From the NCBI GenBank assembly GCA_037367405.1, contig JAZKJV010000606.1, positions 124,001-188,000 on the forward strand: a stretch of 64,000 nucleotides of DNA. Reading direction: 5' to 3'. The notes below the pieces were generated by a model that saw only the letters and a program-made list of their open reading frames with translations, did not search any database and was not told where the DNA came from. Source of the stretch: Ottelia alismoides (Eukaryota > Streptophyta > Magnoliopsida > Alismatales > Hydrocharitaceae). The position numbers were made by a program, and so were the translations under genes. Positions 1 through 9,814 of the stretch are shown here, piece by piece (positions within the stretch are counted from its first letter, which is position 1; the number at the start of each line of letters is the position of its first letter).

Positions 1-1035
1 ATGAGCACATCATCAATTAACACCACTACAAACTTGTCCAAGTATGGACGGAAAATCATATTCATCATATCCATGAAAGCCGCAGGTGCATTGGTGAGCC
101 CAAACGGCATCACCATAAGCTTGTAATGTTCATAGCGAGTCCTGAAAGCGGTCTTCGGAATATCAAACTCTCTAATCCTCAGCTGATGGTAGCCTAGCGA
201 AGACCGATCTTTGAGAAAATCGAAGATCCCTGGAGCTGATCGAATAAATCATCGATACGTGGCAAAGGATAACGGTTCTTCACCGTTCTCTTGTTTAGCT
301 GGCTGTAATCGATGCACAATCTCATGGATCCATCCTTTTTTTGACAAATAGAATCGGAGCACCCCAAGGTGAAGTGCTCGATCTCACGAATCCCAAATCA
401 AGTAACTTCTGCAACTGCACCTTCAGCTCCCTCAACTCGGTTGATGCCATGCGATATGGTGCCATAGAGATCGGCTGTGTATCTGGCAGCAATGTGATCT
501 CGAACTCGATCTCTCTCTTGGGAGGTAATCCTGGTAGCTCATCATGAAATACGTCTAGATATTCTGATACTACTTGGTTGTCCTGTGTTATTGGCTCCTG
601 ATCAGATACCTCCCGAATAAATGCAAGATATGAATCGCAACCCTGATCAACAAGTCGCTGAGCTCGCAACACTGAGATGTACTCCATGGTGGAGTCATGT
701 ACAATACCCTCAAAAGTGAACTCGGGTAGATCTGGAATTCTGAAGACAACTGTCTTCCTAAAGTAATCAACAAGTGCATGATGGGCGGATAACCAATCCA
801 TGCCCATAATCAAGTCAAACTCATCAAGCTGTAAGAGTAGACAATCTGCGATCATCTTGTGACCGCCAATCAGTACGGGCAAGTACCTGACTATCATAGA
901 AATAATGAACAACTGGCCACCTAGCCCTCGGATGTGATATGGGGAAGAAAGAGTCTTTGCGACTATACCTAAAGAAATAAGTAACCTCGAAGCAAGAAAA
1001 GAATGCGTCGCACCAGAATCAATAGAACATGGAAA
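1..1035 (-). pseudogene. Gypsy L pol fragment: protease and N-terminal reverse transcriptase
   Basis: The aspartic protease starts near 1030 with the motif IDSGATHSF. The reading frame then continues at 912-322 through FDLIMGMDWL and the DVFHDELPGLPP linker into RT ([25 protein letters not shown]). RT continues in other frames to the left edge ([14 protein letters not shown]), and the catalytic region LIDDVLM lies in the first ~25 bases. A stop right before the protease motif and frame changes near 320 and 190 show it is broken. The product would have processed the polyprotein and copied element RNA. Confidence 0.9.
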
Positions 1036-1343
1036 GGTCGATAAGAGCAGTCAGTATGTGTGCTAGTTGGTTAGTCATCTCCTGGTCTGGTCGGGATGAC
1101 ATGGCTCTGCATGAGAACCATTTTTAGTCATAAAAATGCCACTTGCAGAAACTTATCTTATCTGCTTTTTCTCTTCTTGGGATATAATATGAAAATTAAT
1201 GAAATTAGTGACATCTGTGGTGATTGAATTTGAATGTCATATTTCCCTTCTCGGACTCACGACAAGTCGGAAGACTGCCGTTATCCGAGAACTTAATGCG
1301 ATCGGAATTGAAATACTGCGAATGTGCGTATCGGGGTACCACT

Positions 1344-1355
1344 GCTCTGATACCA
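1344..1355 (-). other. Primer-binding site of gypsy L
   Basis: On the minus strand this reads TGGTATCAGAGC, complementary to the 3' end of plant initiator-methionine tRNA, three bases inside the LTR end at 1359. It fixes the element's orientation and the LTR boundary. Confidence 0.9.
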
Positions 1356-1358
1356 AAA

Positions 1359-4226
1359 TGTGAACCCCTTAGGATCCGGGTGCCCGTTTACGCAACTTTC
1401 ACGGCTTTCCATTCTGTAACTCCAGATGATGTAGATATAGATATGGACGATCCAGATATAGAATTGCCAAGTCTGTTGGCGAAGTAAACTCAAGCGGTGA
1501 GGAAGCCTACAAAAGGGCTCTTCCGTCTCGCCCCCTAATTGGAAGGACGGTCCAATAGAGGGATAGGTCTACTCCTAAACTACGCCACTAAGACGGGTGA
1601 GAGAGACTCTTCGGAAAAGTTGCTCTAGAAAACAGCCCGACTGGTAACGAGCAACCGAGCTCGTACGCAAAACTAAAACCGAGGATCCTCCGCCTGGGTA
1701 TCCTAAAACAAAGGGTCAGCGGAACTGGTCTAAGTCGGGATCCCAACGAGGCGTAAAAACACTGCGAGCTCGCGTAAAAACCAAAAAGGGACTGGGATCC
1801 TATACCCGCGCACTTAGCGGCCACTGCCCTAACTGGGCTTCCTATTCTCCCGCCCAGTTGAGGGTCACCGTGCCCTCGCACAGTCAGGTATAAGGTTCAC
1901 CGTGACCGGCATTCTAAATTATAATTCACTACTGATTCACAATCTTCATTACTTGTTTGACAACTCGTTTCTTTCCCAATTCTTTCTGTGGACATTTGCA
2001 CAGATCTAGGTTTCTTATTCAACTATCTTATTGATAGTGATTCATAGATAGTAGAGTATTCCTGATGGATGATTCATGAAGATGATTAAATTCAGAATAC
2101 AAGATTAGAGTAACTCTACGTGTACCATTTTTTTGTCAATCGATTCAACTTCCCTTTTTCATTTTATCCAAGTATATTCAACTTTTCAAAGGGCCAAACT
2201 CATCCTTGTACAGATTTCCTCTAAAATAAGAATTTCAACTGATCTCAATTACAACACGACCTTGTATGACTATAGTATTGGAATGTAGCCGGTCTACCCT
2301 ATTATAAACATGTTCATTATTAAGGATCCACCATTACTCCCTTGTTCTTCTATATGCGTATGATTTGTGATAAACTGTCAATAAGAGTATACAGGGATTT
2401 GAACATACGTAGGAGTCCAAGCTTATGCATGTGTGATTCCCATACAATAACACTGTCCTAATAATGCTTTGGTCTAATCATGCTTTTTGCCAATGTATTC
2501 AGATACCAAATTCAGCACTAAAGGAACCAAAATATACTTCCACTTAATATGGATATAGCTACAATATATATTATGATAACTTGCATGCCACATGCTAAGT
2601 ACAATTCAGATTTATCATCAGAGAACCCAATACATGGTTAGGAACTTAGGAGGTAATTCAGAACAAAGAGTGCATTAGATCTTCTGTTAAACAAAAATTT
2701 AATTTTGAATTTATTTGAGATTTATTCTGAACAGGTTAGAGAACGAAAATTCTCAAACTAAATTTCTCAAATTTAAATTTAGTTTGAGATTGAATCTGAG
2801 CAGAACAGAACACTTCTGCTTATGAAACTTTTCGATTTCATATATATATTGGTGTAGACATGCTCTTGATTATATGAGTTACATGTATGTGTTCAAGCAA
2901 CAAGATAGTACACTAAGATTTACGGCTGTGCCTATGGTGTAGAACCAACAGTTAGAAATACTGGAATTGTTCATGAAAGTTTTTACGAAAGTCTGTATAA
3001 AAAAATTTATTTTATTATCATTTCAACATAGTAGCTTTGTTTTTAAATAAGAAACAAATATGTATATGGCTAAGGTAAGTGATTGTGCATGGGTTGCAGA
3101 ACTAACATTCAGAATTACTGGAATTGTTCATTTGCTAGAAAAATCCTTGTAGAGCACAATCTGTACCCCCCAAAAAATCAAATCCTAAGATTCATCATTT
3201 CCAACAAGATCAAGTTATTTGTATAAATTCATGCAGGGTGGGAGGAGAAGGAAAGGATGGAATTGTTCAAAAGATCAAGTAAAATTGACATGCATGGCAG
3301 CAAGGAGGAGGGAAATGGGGTTGTACCTTTTTAGATTTCTTTAGATTTTGAGGAAGGAGAAGAACAATAGCAGCAGGACTAGAGAAAAGGCTGCTGCTGG
3401 AAGAGATTTGGAGAAGAGCAGCACCTCTAACATGCTTCAAGGACTAAGGAGGAATGCTGGAGAAGGCTGGAGAAGTATCTCCAGTGATCTGCTACTCCCC
3501 ATCGAGATCTTTGAAAAAGAGAAGAGAAGATGCCTCATGTTTTTCTTGTTGGGAAAGTTTAAAGGGAAAGGTGGTGTATATATACAAAGATGGGGCTCTT
3601 AGTTTTTTGACAAATGGAATATCAATCAGTACTAGTTATGTACAGAAATCTGTACATAATTTTGTTTTACTTTTTTTTAAAGAATCTGCAACCGCAAATC
3701 TGCTATATTCTGTTTAGCAGCAATTTTTTATTTTTATTTTAAAACTTCCTTTATTTGATATTCTTAAGGTTAGCCGTATTCATGCCTCAAGTCTCGGACT
3801 TTGACGCGTAACATCTTGTTTAGATCGTCTCAAAATGACGGTCAAAATGAGTATAATATTGATATACTTCCGATCGTGTTTTGAATACCCTAAATTTTGG
3901 GATACGATTTTTGGTTCGAGGTTAAATTTTGTGAAATTAAAATACCAAACGACCTCCGATTGACGAACGGTCAATTCCGTTGGTCTTCTTTCGTCGAATC
4001 GGATCTCATGATGGTCTTGGTTCGTTTCGCGGTTTCTGAATTTGCGTCACGGCATTTTCACGGCACACATTATGAAACGACCGATTTTTGGTCAATTTCG
4101 CCCGAATGATTTTTGATTCACGATCAGTTGATCGTTTTAGGTTGTTTGATATTGACCAACAACTTTATTGGGTTAATCGGACCCTAATCAGGTGAGGTTC
4201 GGGTTTGTTAGATTCCGGATGTTACA
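1359..4226 (-). repeat. 5' LTR of gypsy L, about 2.87 kb
   Basis: On the minus strand it begins TGTAACATCC (4226) and ends TTCACA (1359), with the primer-binding site immediately beyond. It is unusually long. It is mostly AT-rich and carries a GC-rich block at about 1480-1905 that recurs in the other gypsy LTRs of this window (27700-28150, 45790-46240, 55855-56300). Its sequence is closest to the solo LTR at 26616-30679. ORFs inside it match no protein I recognise and I treat them as non-coding. Confidence 0.85.
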
Positions 4227-4231
4227 ATACA

Positions 4232-4735
4232 TATGGATGCTATACAGATGATACTAAGGTACCTTAAATCATCTCCAGATACAGGTCTATTTTTTTAGAA
4301 AAGGCAAGTCGGTCATCGTCTCAACATACGCAGATGCAGATTATGCAGGGTGCCCCAAGGATAGGAAGTCCACCACGGGATTTTTCGTATATGTTGGAGA
4401 TTCTCTTGTCTAATGGAAGAGCAAGAAAAAACTGTTGTGGCCAGGTCTAGTGTTGAGTCGGAGTATAGGGCTATGGCCCAGGCTAGCACAGAAATGATGT
4501 GGGTTCGAGCTGTTCTTACAGATCTACACGTAGAGGTTCCTATTCCCATGTCACTGAAATGTGACAATCTGGCTGCTATGTTTATTCCAAATAACCCAGC
4601 ATTTCATGAACGTACCAAGCACATTGAGGTTGATTGCCATTATATATGTGATGATTCATAAGGGTTTTATTTTCACATCTCATGTCAGCTTAGGGGACCC
4701 TACTGCAGATATCTTCATGAAGGCCTTACTCCGAG
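4232..4735 (+). pseudogene. Copia A RNase H fragment
   Basis: Translation across frames gives the copia RNase H signature: HMDAIQMILRYLKSSP, then ADADYAGCPRDRKSTTGF, then the SSVESEYRAMAQASTEMMW segment and the [18 protein letters not shown] segment. Several frameshifts and stops break it. Its closest relative here is copia D (40467-41066). The 5' part of the element is cut off by gypsy L. The normal polypurine tract and LTR start after the coding region are missing: the end of RNase H joins LTR-interior sequence, so a deletion occurred there. Confidence 0.9.
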
Positions 4736-4792
4736 GACCTTTTCAGAATTTTCTGTTTCTTGGATTGTTTCTTAACTCTCTTTACTTATGTA

Positions 4793-5118
4793 TGTTGGAG
4801 TATGTGTTGTGCGCCTCTTATATTGTAGATGGGTAAATGGATACCTCCAGGATCCATTTACCCCATCCATGGGTTTAGTCCCACATCTACAGTCTGTGAG
4901 ATGTGGAGACTTAGTGGGGGCTATATATAGACCCCCACCCCCATTGTATTCAGATGAGAAAGTTCAATAGAGTATCAGCCCTTTGAGGCGTTCTCCCGTG
5001 GTTTCATCCCGCTCCTTAGAGAGTATGGTTCCACGTAAAATCTCTATGTTCCAAGTTTATCCTTTTGTTCTCCATGCTCTGTTTATCATTTTCGCTTCCG
5101 CATTCCTATTTTCTAACA
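4793..5118 (+). repeat. 5' LTR of the non-autonomous element
   Basis: 326 bp, starting TGTTGGAGTATG and ending TTCTAACA. It contains a TATA-like GCTATATATAGACCC around 4920, a likely promoter core. A diverged relative of this LTR occurs in reverse orientation at 53677-53941. Confidence 0.9.
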
Positions 5119-5130
5119 TAGTATCAGAGC
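5119..5130 (+). other. Primer-binding site, one base off consensus
   Basis: Reads TAGTATCAGAGC directly after the LTR end. The plant initiator-methionine tRNA site would be TGGTATCAGAGC, so the second base has changed. Confidence 0.75.
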
Positions 5131-7230
5131 GGGTTCGATTCTCGAGGAATCGTTACTGAAGTTTTATGTTTTTGGTCATTCGAGATCCGATTATCAAATT
5201 CAGTTCTCGATCGTTCTTGCAAAGTCTGTTCTTGAAGATTGTTCGAGAAGAATATTATTCTGAGTTTTTTTATCGAGTTCAAGATCCAAGGTCTAGGGTT
5301 CCGATCTGAAACCTTGATCTCTGTTCATGTCCTGCCGCATCTTCAGCTACATACGGGGGCACACCATTGTTCGAGGAGTTTATGGGTTCGTTCCAAAACC
5401 CTAAATCACAGTATTCTCCGAAGCATGCACAAAGGCCTGCGCAAACGATTCCAAAATGCGATGCGGTCATTTCTGGAGGCAGATTCTCCGAGCACGAAGG
5501 GAGCCAACGTCACCAACACCAATGCAGAAGCACAATATCTCTAGTTCTGATGCACCTGTCCCCGTCGTCCAGCAACCCATTCACGTCGATAATATCTCAA
5601 TGCCTGCGTAAGATCTCCAGGCGGTAATGGCGATTCTTCCTCCAAAGGTGCAAGCGGCGCTTCCTCCCTCACGTTCCAACCTCCGGTCGTATGGTTCCAA
5701 GCGACAGGCCATCCAGGACTTCGCGCACATCCAGATGCATGCAGAGATCCCTCCAGCCTGCCAGCCCTCTGCCGCATCTCCTGCAGCAACCATCGCGACT
5801 CGCCACACGCACTAGCCCTCGCGAGCCTCTCCTCGCGCCTCCAGGAGCTCCTCCTAGCACCGCCAGGCGCTCTGCTGTTGCTCCCACCTCTGCGCTCCCA
5901 GACAATCCCAATCCAGCAGCGGCACAACCTCTCCTCGACGTGATCCCTCACGCATTCCAGGGAGCGGCAACGACCTCCTTTCAGCCGAGATCCCCCTGGT
6001 GGATCCTCTCCAGGCCGGCACGAGCTCCCGATCTGGGAGTATCCCAGAGGCGGCAACAAGAAAAAAAAGAGGGGTTCCATTGTGGAACCCTAGTTGGTGG
6101 ACATGAAAGACAAGGGCCCGATGGCCTTAAAAAAAATTTGAGGGGTTATTTATTTGAGAGCCCAAGTGGGCTGTGAAAAAAAAGAGGTGCCATCGGTTGC
6201 ATTTAGGCCAAGAAGATCATTTTTTTAAAAGATGCGTACAGAAAAAATCGTACGTGTAAAAAAAGGGTAACGGTTATTTTAAAAAAGGAGATGAAATAAC
6301 CGTAAAAAAATACAAAAAAAGAGAAAGAGAACAATGAAAAGCCGTAAAAAAATGAACGGCTTATTGATGTCTTGTTTTCTCCATTGTGCTTGTCTTCTCC
6401 TAACTTAATCGATGTCATATATTCCGACCAGTATGGGAGAAAGGGGGAGTATTATGTAAAGTCGCAAGGTTATCAGATTTTCCAGATTCTCCAGATTCCA
6501 TATTCCAGGCCATTCAGATTTCAGACTCTACAGTTGTTCAGACTCGACTATCGCCTTCCGAGTCCTCAGTTTCAGACACACACATGTATGCAGTCTTTCA
6601 GATTTGCACATGTATGCCATCATGTTTTTGTGGTCCCCATCATTCTTATTTTCGGTCAGGGTTTTCATGTAATCCATATGGACTCCAGAGTAGAGATCCC
6701 ATTCCTTGTGCCATGTGGGCTAGGGTTTTCATGTGGTTTCATAGGGACTCCAAAGTATACCATTCTCTGAGCCAGATGGGAGAGATCCAGTTCTCCGACG
6801 AGGAGACTTCCAAACCCCATTCTCTATTGTTCGTGAACTCCAATACGAGATCCTTCCGAGGTTCCTATGAGAGAGAACCCACTTTGAGGTCCCTATGAGA
6901 GAGACCCATCTTCAGAGATCTGCGTATGGATAATTAGCGACTTTCTTCGGCCCTTTCAGAGATGGTGCAGTTGTCCACATGTTGTGGTGGGCCAGAGATC
7001 TCCAAGTGGAGACTCATTTTCAGTTGGTGACTCTGACAGGTGTAGTACATAGTACACCTAGGTTGACTCACACTCCAGCCCGTTCGTCCTCCTCACGTGC
7101 ACAGCATGAGAAGAAACGTCCTCGACAACAGTCGATAGTTGTGCGCGTTGAGTTGATATTGTCTGTAGTGTCATGTATTGTGAGTTGAGATTTCTTTCTG
7201 TTTGTCCAAGCTGAGCATTGCAATCTCCAA
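5131..7230 (+). other. Interior of the non-autonomous element, no recognised coding
   Basis: Both strands hold ORFs of up to 179 codons (5541-6080 minus, 5691-6176 plus) through a GC-rich stretch. They are proline, arginine or serine rich and match no family I know. The first ~500 bases could be an eroded gag start. A second purine-rich run (GAGAAAGGGGGAG near 6437) resembles a polypurine tract. The segment 6780-6915 has diverged direct repeats around CCTATGAGAGAGA. I assign no function. Confidence 0.5.
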
Positions 7231-7242
7231 CTTGAGGGGGAG

Positions 7243-7568
7243 TGTTGGAGTATGTGTTGTGCGCCTCTTATGTTGTAGATGGGTAAATTGATATCTCCAT
7301 GATCCATTTACCCCATCCATGAGTTTAGTTCCTCATCTACCGTTTGTGAGATGTGGAGACTCAATGGGGGCTATATATAGACCCCTACACCCATTGTATT
7401 CAGATGAGAAAGTTCAATAGACTATCAGCCCTTTGAGGCGTTCTCCCTTGGTTTCATCCCGCTCCTTAGGGAGTAGGGTTACACATAAAATCTTTGTGTT
7501 CCAAGTTTATATTTATGTTCTTCATGCTCTGTTTATCATTTTCGCTTCCGCATTCCTATTTTCTAACA
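7243..7568 (+). repeat. 3' LTR of the non-autonomous element
   Basis: 326 bp, the same length as the 5' copy, directly after the polypurine tract CTTGAGGGGGAG (7231-7242). It is followed by the target duplication ATGTA. Confidence 0.9.
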
Positions 7569-7661
7569 ATGTATGCTTTATGTAATTTACCCATAGGCTG
7601 CTCTCCTATATAAGAGAGCCTAGGGTTCTTGGAATAAACAACTTGGTCATTTTTTCCCAAC
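7569..7661 (+). mobile_element. Copia A 3' LTR remnant
   Basis: This resumes copia A after the insertion. Sequence such as GTAATTTACCCATAGGC, followed by TATAAGAGAGCCTAGGG, matches the reverse complement of the copia D LTR (40312-40459). The remnant ends in CCCAACA at 7661, taken as the LTR end. Confidence 0.7.
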
Positions 7662-8282
7662 AGCTTCGATGGAAGAGATTTGATAATATACTAAAACCTA
7701 AAGAACCACACTGGAAATAAAAAGCTATAGAATAAACCTAAGGAATTTTCTTTGTAGAGAACGAGGAGAGAGTTTGTCCCCAGTGTTAATATCCCCCTCT
7801 GTTTTCCTTTGACGCATGCGAACTTTATGGTAAATTATCCTCAAGCCATGATATGTTTTTGGTCCTTGACATTTATACTGGGGAGATGAATAGTATGAAG
7901 CAACGTATGAACCTTCTATGCTATACGAGTTCTTGTCCTGGGGCTATTAATCATATGTGTGTGCAGTGGATGTTCATGACATATCTGAATATGTGGATAC
8001 AAATATTTGGTAACTCCGGAGATAGCTTGACAAGTTTTGGGATTATTTGTTGCACTATATAAGAAATGCATTTGTTACATGGACATGCATATATATATTT
8101 TTAGATTTTTGTTACTTTGCTCGATAAGGACTTGCAGCGACGAAACTGGAGAAAGCAAAAGCATTGGTGTACTTTGGTTTCCTTTATTTCATTTTTTTCC
8201 ATTTTTTTATTTTGGCGTGATCAGGCTTGGTATGTATTAATTTTGCGGCCATGAGGACAGGACTTGTAAAAAAAGAAGGAAA
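7662..8282 (+). other. Non-coding stretch, probably intronic
   Basis: AT-rich unique-looking sequence with only short ORFs of no recognisable family. If the exon at 12724-13055 belongs to a live gene, this lies in the preceding intron. Confidence 0.35.
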
Positions 8283-9440
8283 AGAAAACAACAACAACAA
8301 TAACAAAGCCTAGGGTCGGCTACATGAATTCTTTGCCTCCATTCAGATCTTTCTTGAGTCAATCTCGTACTTAGATCCAAAAAACGAGGATCCCTTCATG
8401 TAGTCTCATTTCAACACTTCTTGAGCCTTCCTCGCCTTCTCTTAGCTATCTCAACATCCCAAAACTCACATCTCCTAACTTGTGCATCAACCGACCTCCT
8501 TTGCAAATGGTCAAACCACCTTGAACGGTTTTCTCGCATCTTATCCTTGATCGGAGCTACACCAACTTTCCTTCTGATTGCATCATTTTCGAATTCGATC
8601 TTTACTTGTATGTCCACACATCCACTTTAGCATTTTCATTTCTGCTACTGCCATTCTCTGCACATGTATATGGTTCACATTCTAGCATTCAGATCCATAG
8701 AGCATAGCATGTCTCATGGTTGCTTTGTAAAACTTTTCTTTTATTTTCAAAGAAATTTTCTTATCACAGAGAACGGTAGAGGATCCTACCAACCTGCATT
8801 TATTCTATTAGTAACATCTCCATCAATTTACCCATCATGTTGCAAAATAGATCCAAAGCATCTAAAAGAATATCTCTTCTGAATGTTTTTTTGCCAATCT
8901 TCACCTTGATTCCTTCACCATTGCTTCCATCAAAAGTACACTCCATATATTCAGTCTTAACCCTACTTATACGAAATCTTTTAGTCTCCAAAGTATGTTT
9001 CTAGACGTCAAGATTCATTTACTCCATCTCTAGTCTCATCAATCAACACAATATCATCATCGAATAACATACACCAATGTATCTCATCCTGAATGTGACT
9101 TGTCAACTCGTCCATAATCAAAGTAAAAAAGAATGGACTCAAAGTTGAACCTTGATGCATACCAATGTTGATGTCAAAATAATCAATGTTCCCAGACCGA
9201 ATCCTTACACAAGATGAAGCCCTATCAGACATATCCTTTATGAGGTTAATGTATAGCACATGTACTTGTCTCTTCTCCAAAACTCTCCATAATATCTCCC
9301 GTGGGACAGAATCATAAGCCTTCTCCAAATCAATAAAAAATATACGGAGGTTCTTCCTTTTAGTTCTTTAAATCTTCATTGTTCTCCTCAACAAATGGAT
9401 GGCTTCAATAGTTGAGCAACCTGGCAAGAATCCTCATTGG
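8283..9440 (-). mobile_element. 5'-truncated RTE-clade LINE
   Basis: The minus strand encodes, in several frames, an RTE-type reverse transcriptase: a STIEAIHLLRR segment near 9400, FIDLEKAYDSVPREILW near 9330, GMHQGSTLSPFFFTLIMDEL near 9150, then SRVKTEYMECTF near 8950 and the C-terminal GVAPIKDKMRENRSRWFDHL near 8540. The catalytic box reads FDDD (MLFDDDIVLI) where FADD is usual. The 3' end at about 8285-8311 is a short TTG-type repeat instead of poly-A, typical of RTE. Frameshifts make it dead and it is cut off at the 5' side. Confidence 0.88.
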
Positions 9441-9814
9441 TTTTCTAAAAATAAAGGAAACAACCAAAAAACAACCAAAGAAGGAAAAGGAAACAACCAA
9501 AAAATGGAAGGTTGTGGAAAAAAGAAACGAGCTATAAAAAAATAAAGGGAAACAAGGGACAAGAAGAAAAGTCAATTTAAAAGAGAATGCAAATGTGAAA
9601 ACAAAGAAAGTGGAACCTATTCCACCCTTTTTATAGAAATTAATCTCAATAAGTGATAAGCACGCATGCACTAGAGGTGTAAAAGTGGAAGTTGTGGAAC
9701 ATATTCCAAAATATATCAAGTTCTTTTAAACAGTCGAGTCTAGTTTTCATGAAGGAGAATTAATTAAGTTTTGCCATACAATTGTTGGTAATGCAAGTTG
9801 GTTAAAATGCAGAA
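9441..9814 (+). other. A-rich spacer without genes
   Basis: Low-complexity A-rich sequence with repeated ACAACCAAAAAA-like motifs (9460-9560), then AT-rich unique sequence. No coding or RNA gene seen. Confidence 0.4.

Larger units (their letters stand above)
1..4226 (-). mobile_element. Partial Ty3/gypsy retrotransposon (gypsy L), 5' part
   Basis: Reading leftwards, the element has a 5' LTR (1359-4226), a primer-binding site (1344-1355), a short leader, an aspartic protease and the first half of reverse transcriptase, then runs off the window. It interrupts the RNase H region of a copia element whose remainder starts at 4227. The bases just outside the LTR (4227-4231, ATACA) should be one half of its target duplication; the other half lies outside. 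No gag coding is seen between the primer-binding site and the protease. Protease followed by RT in gypsy order and an RT of gypsy type support the class. Confidence 0.9.
4793..7568 (+). mobile_element. Complete non-autonomous LTR retrotransposon (TRIM/LARD-like)
   Basis: Two 326-bp LTRs (4793-5118 and 7243-7568, TGTTGGAG...CTAACA) flank a 2.1-kb interior. A primer-binding site lies at 5119 and a polypurine tract at 7231-7242. Perfect 5-bp target duplications ATGTA lie at 4788-4792 and 7569-7573. The interior has no protease, RT, RNase H or integrase in any frame, so it depends on another element for movement. It sits in the 3' end of copia A. The LTRs differ at roughly 25 positions (about 8%), so the insertion is fairly old. 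Confidence 0.9.

Noticed and set aside
1588..1881. 97-codon minus-strand ORF in the GC-rich LTR block, with similar ORFs in other copies
   Set aside because: It lies inside an LTR. The block is conserved at DNA level but the frame is not kept in the other three LTRs.
5541..6080. 179-codon minus-strand ORF in the non-autonomous element
   Set aside because: GC-rich composition keeps several frames open on both strands and no motif supports a protein.
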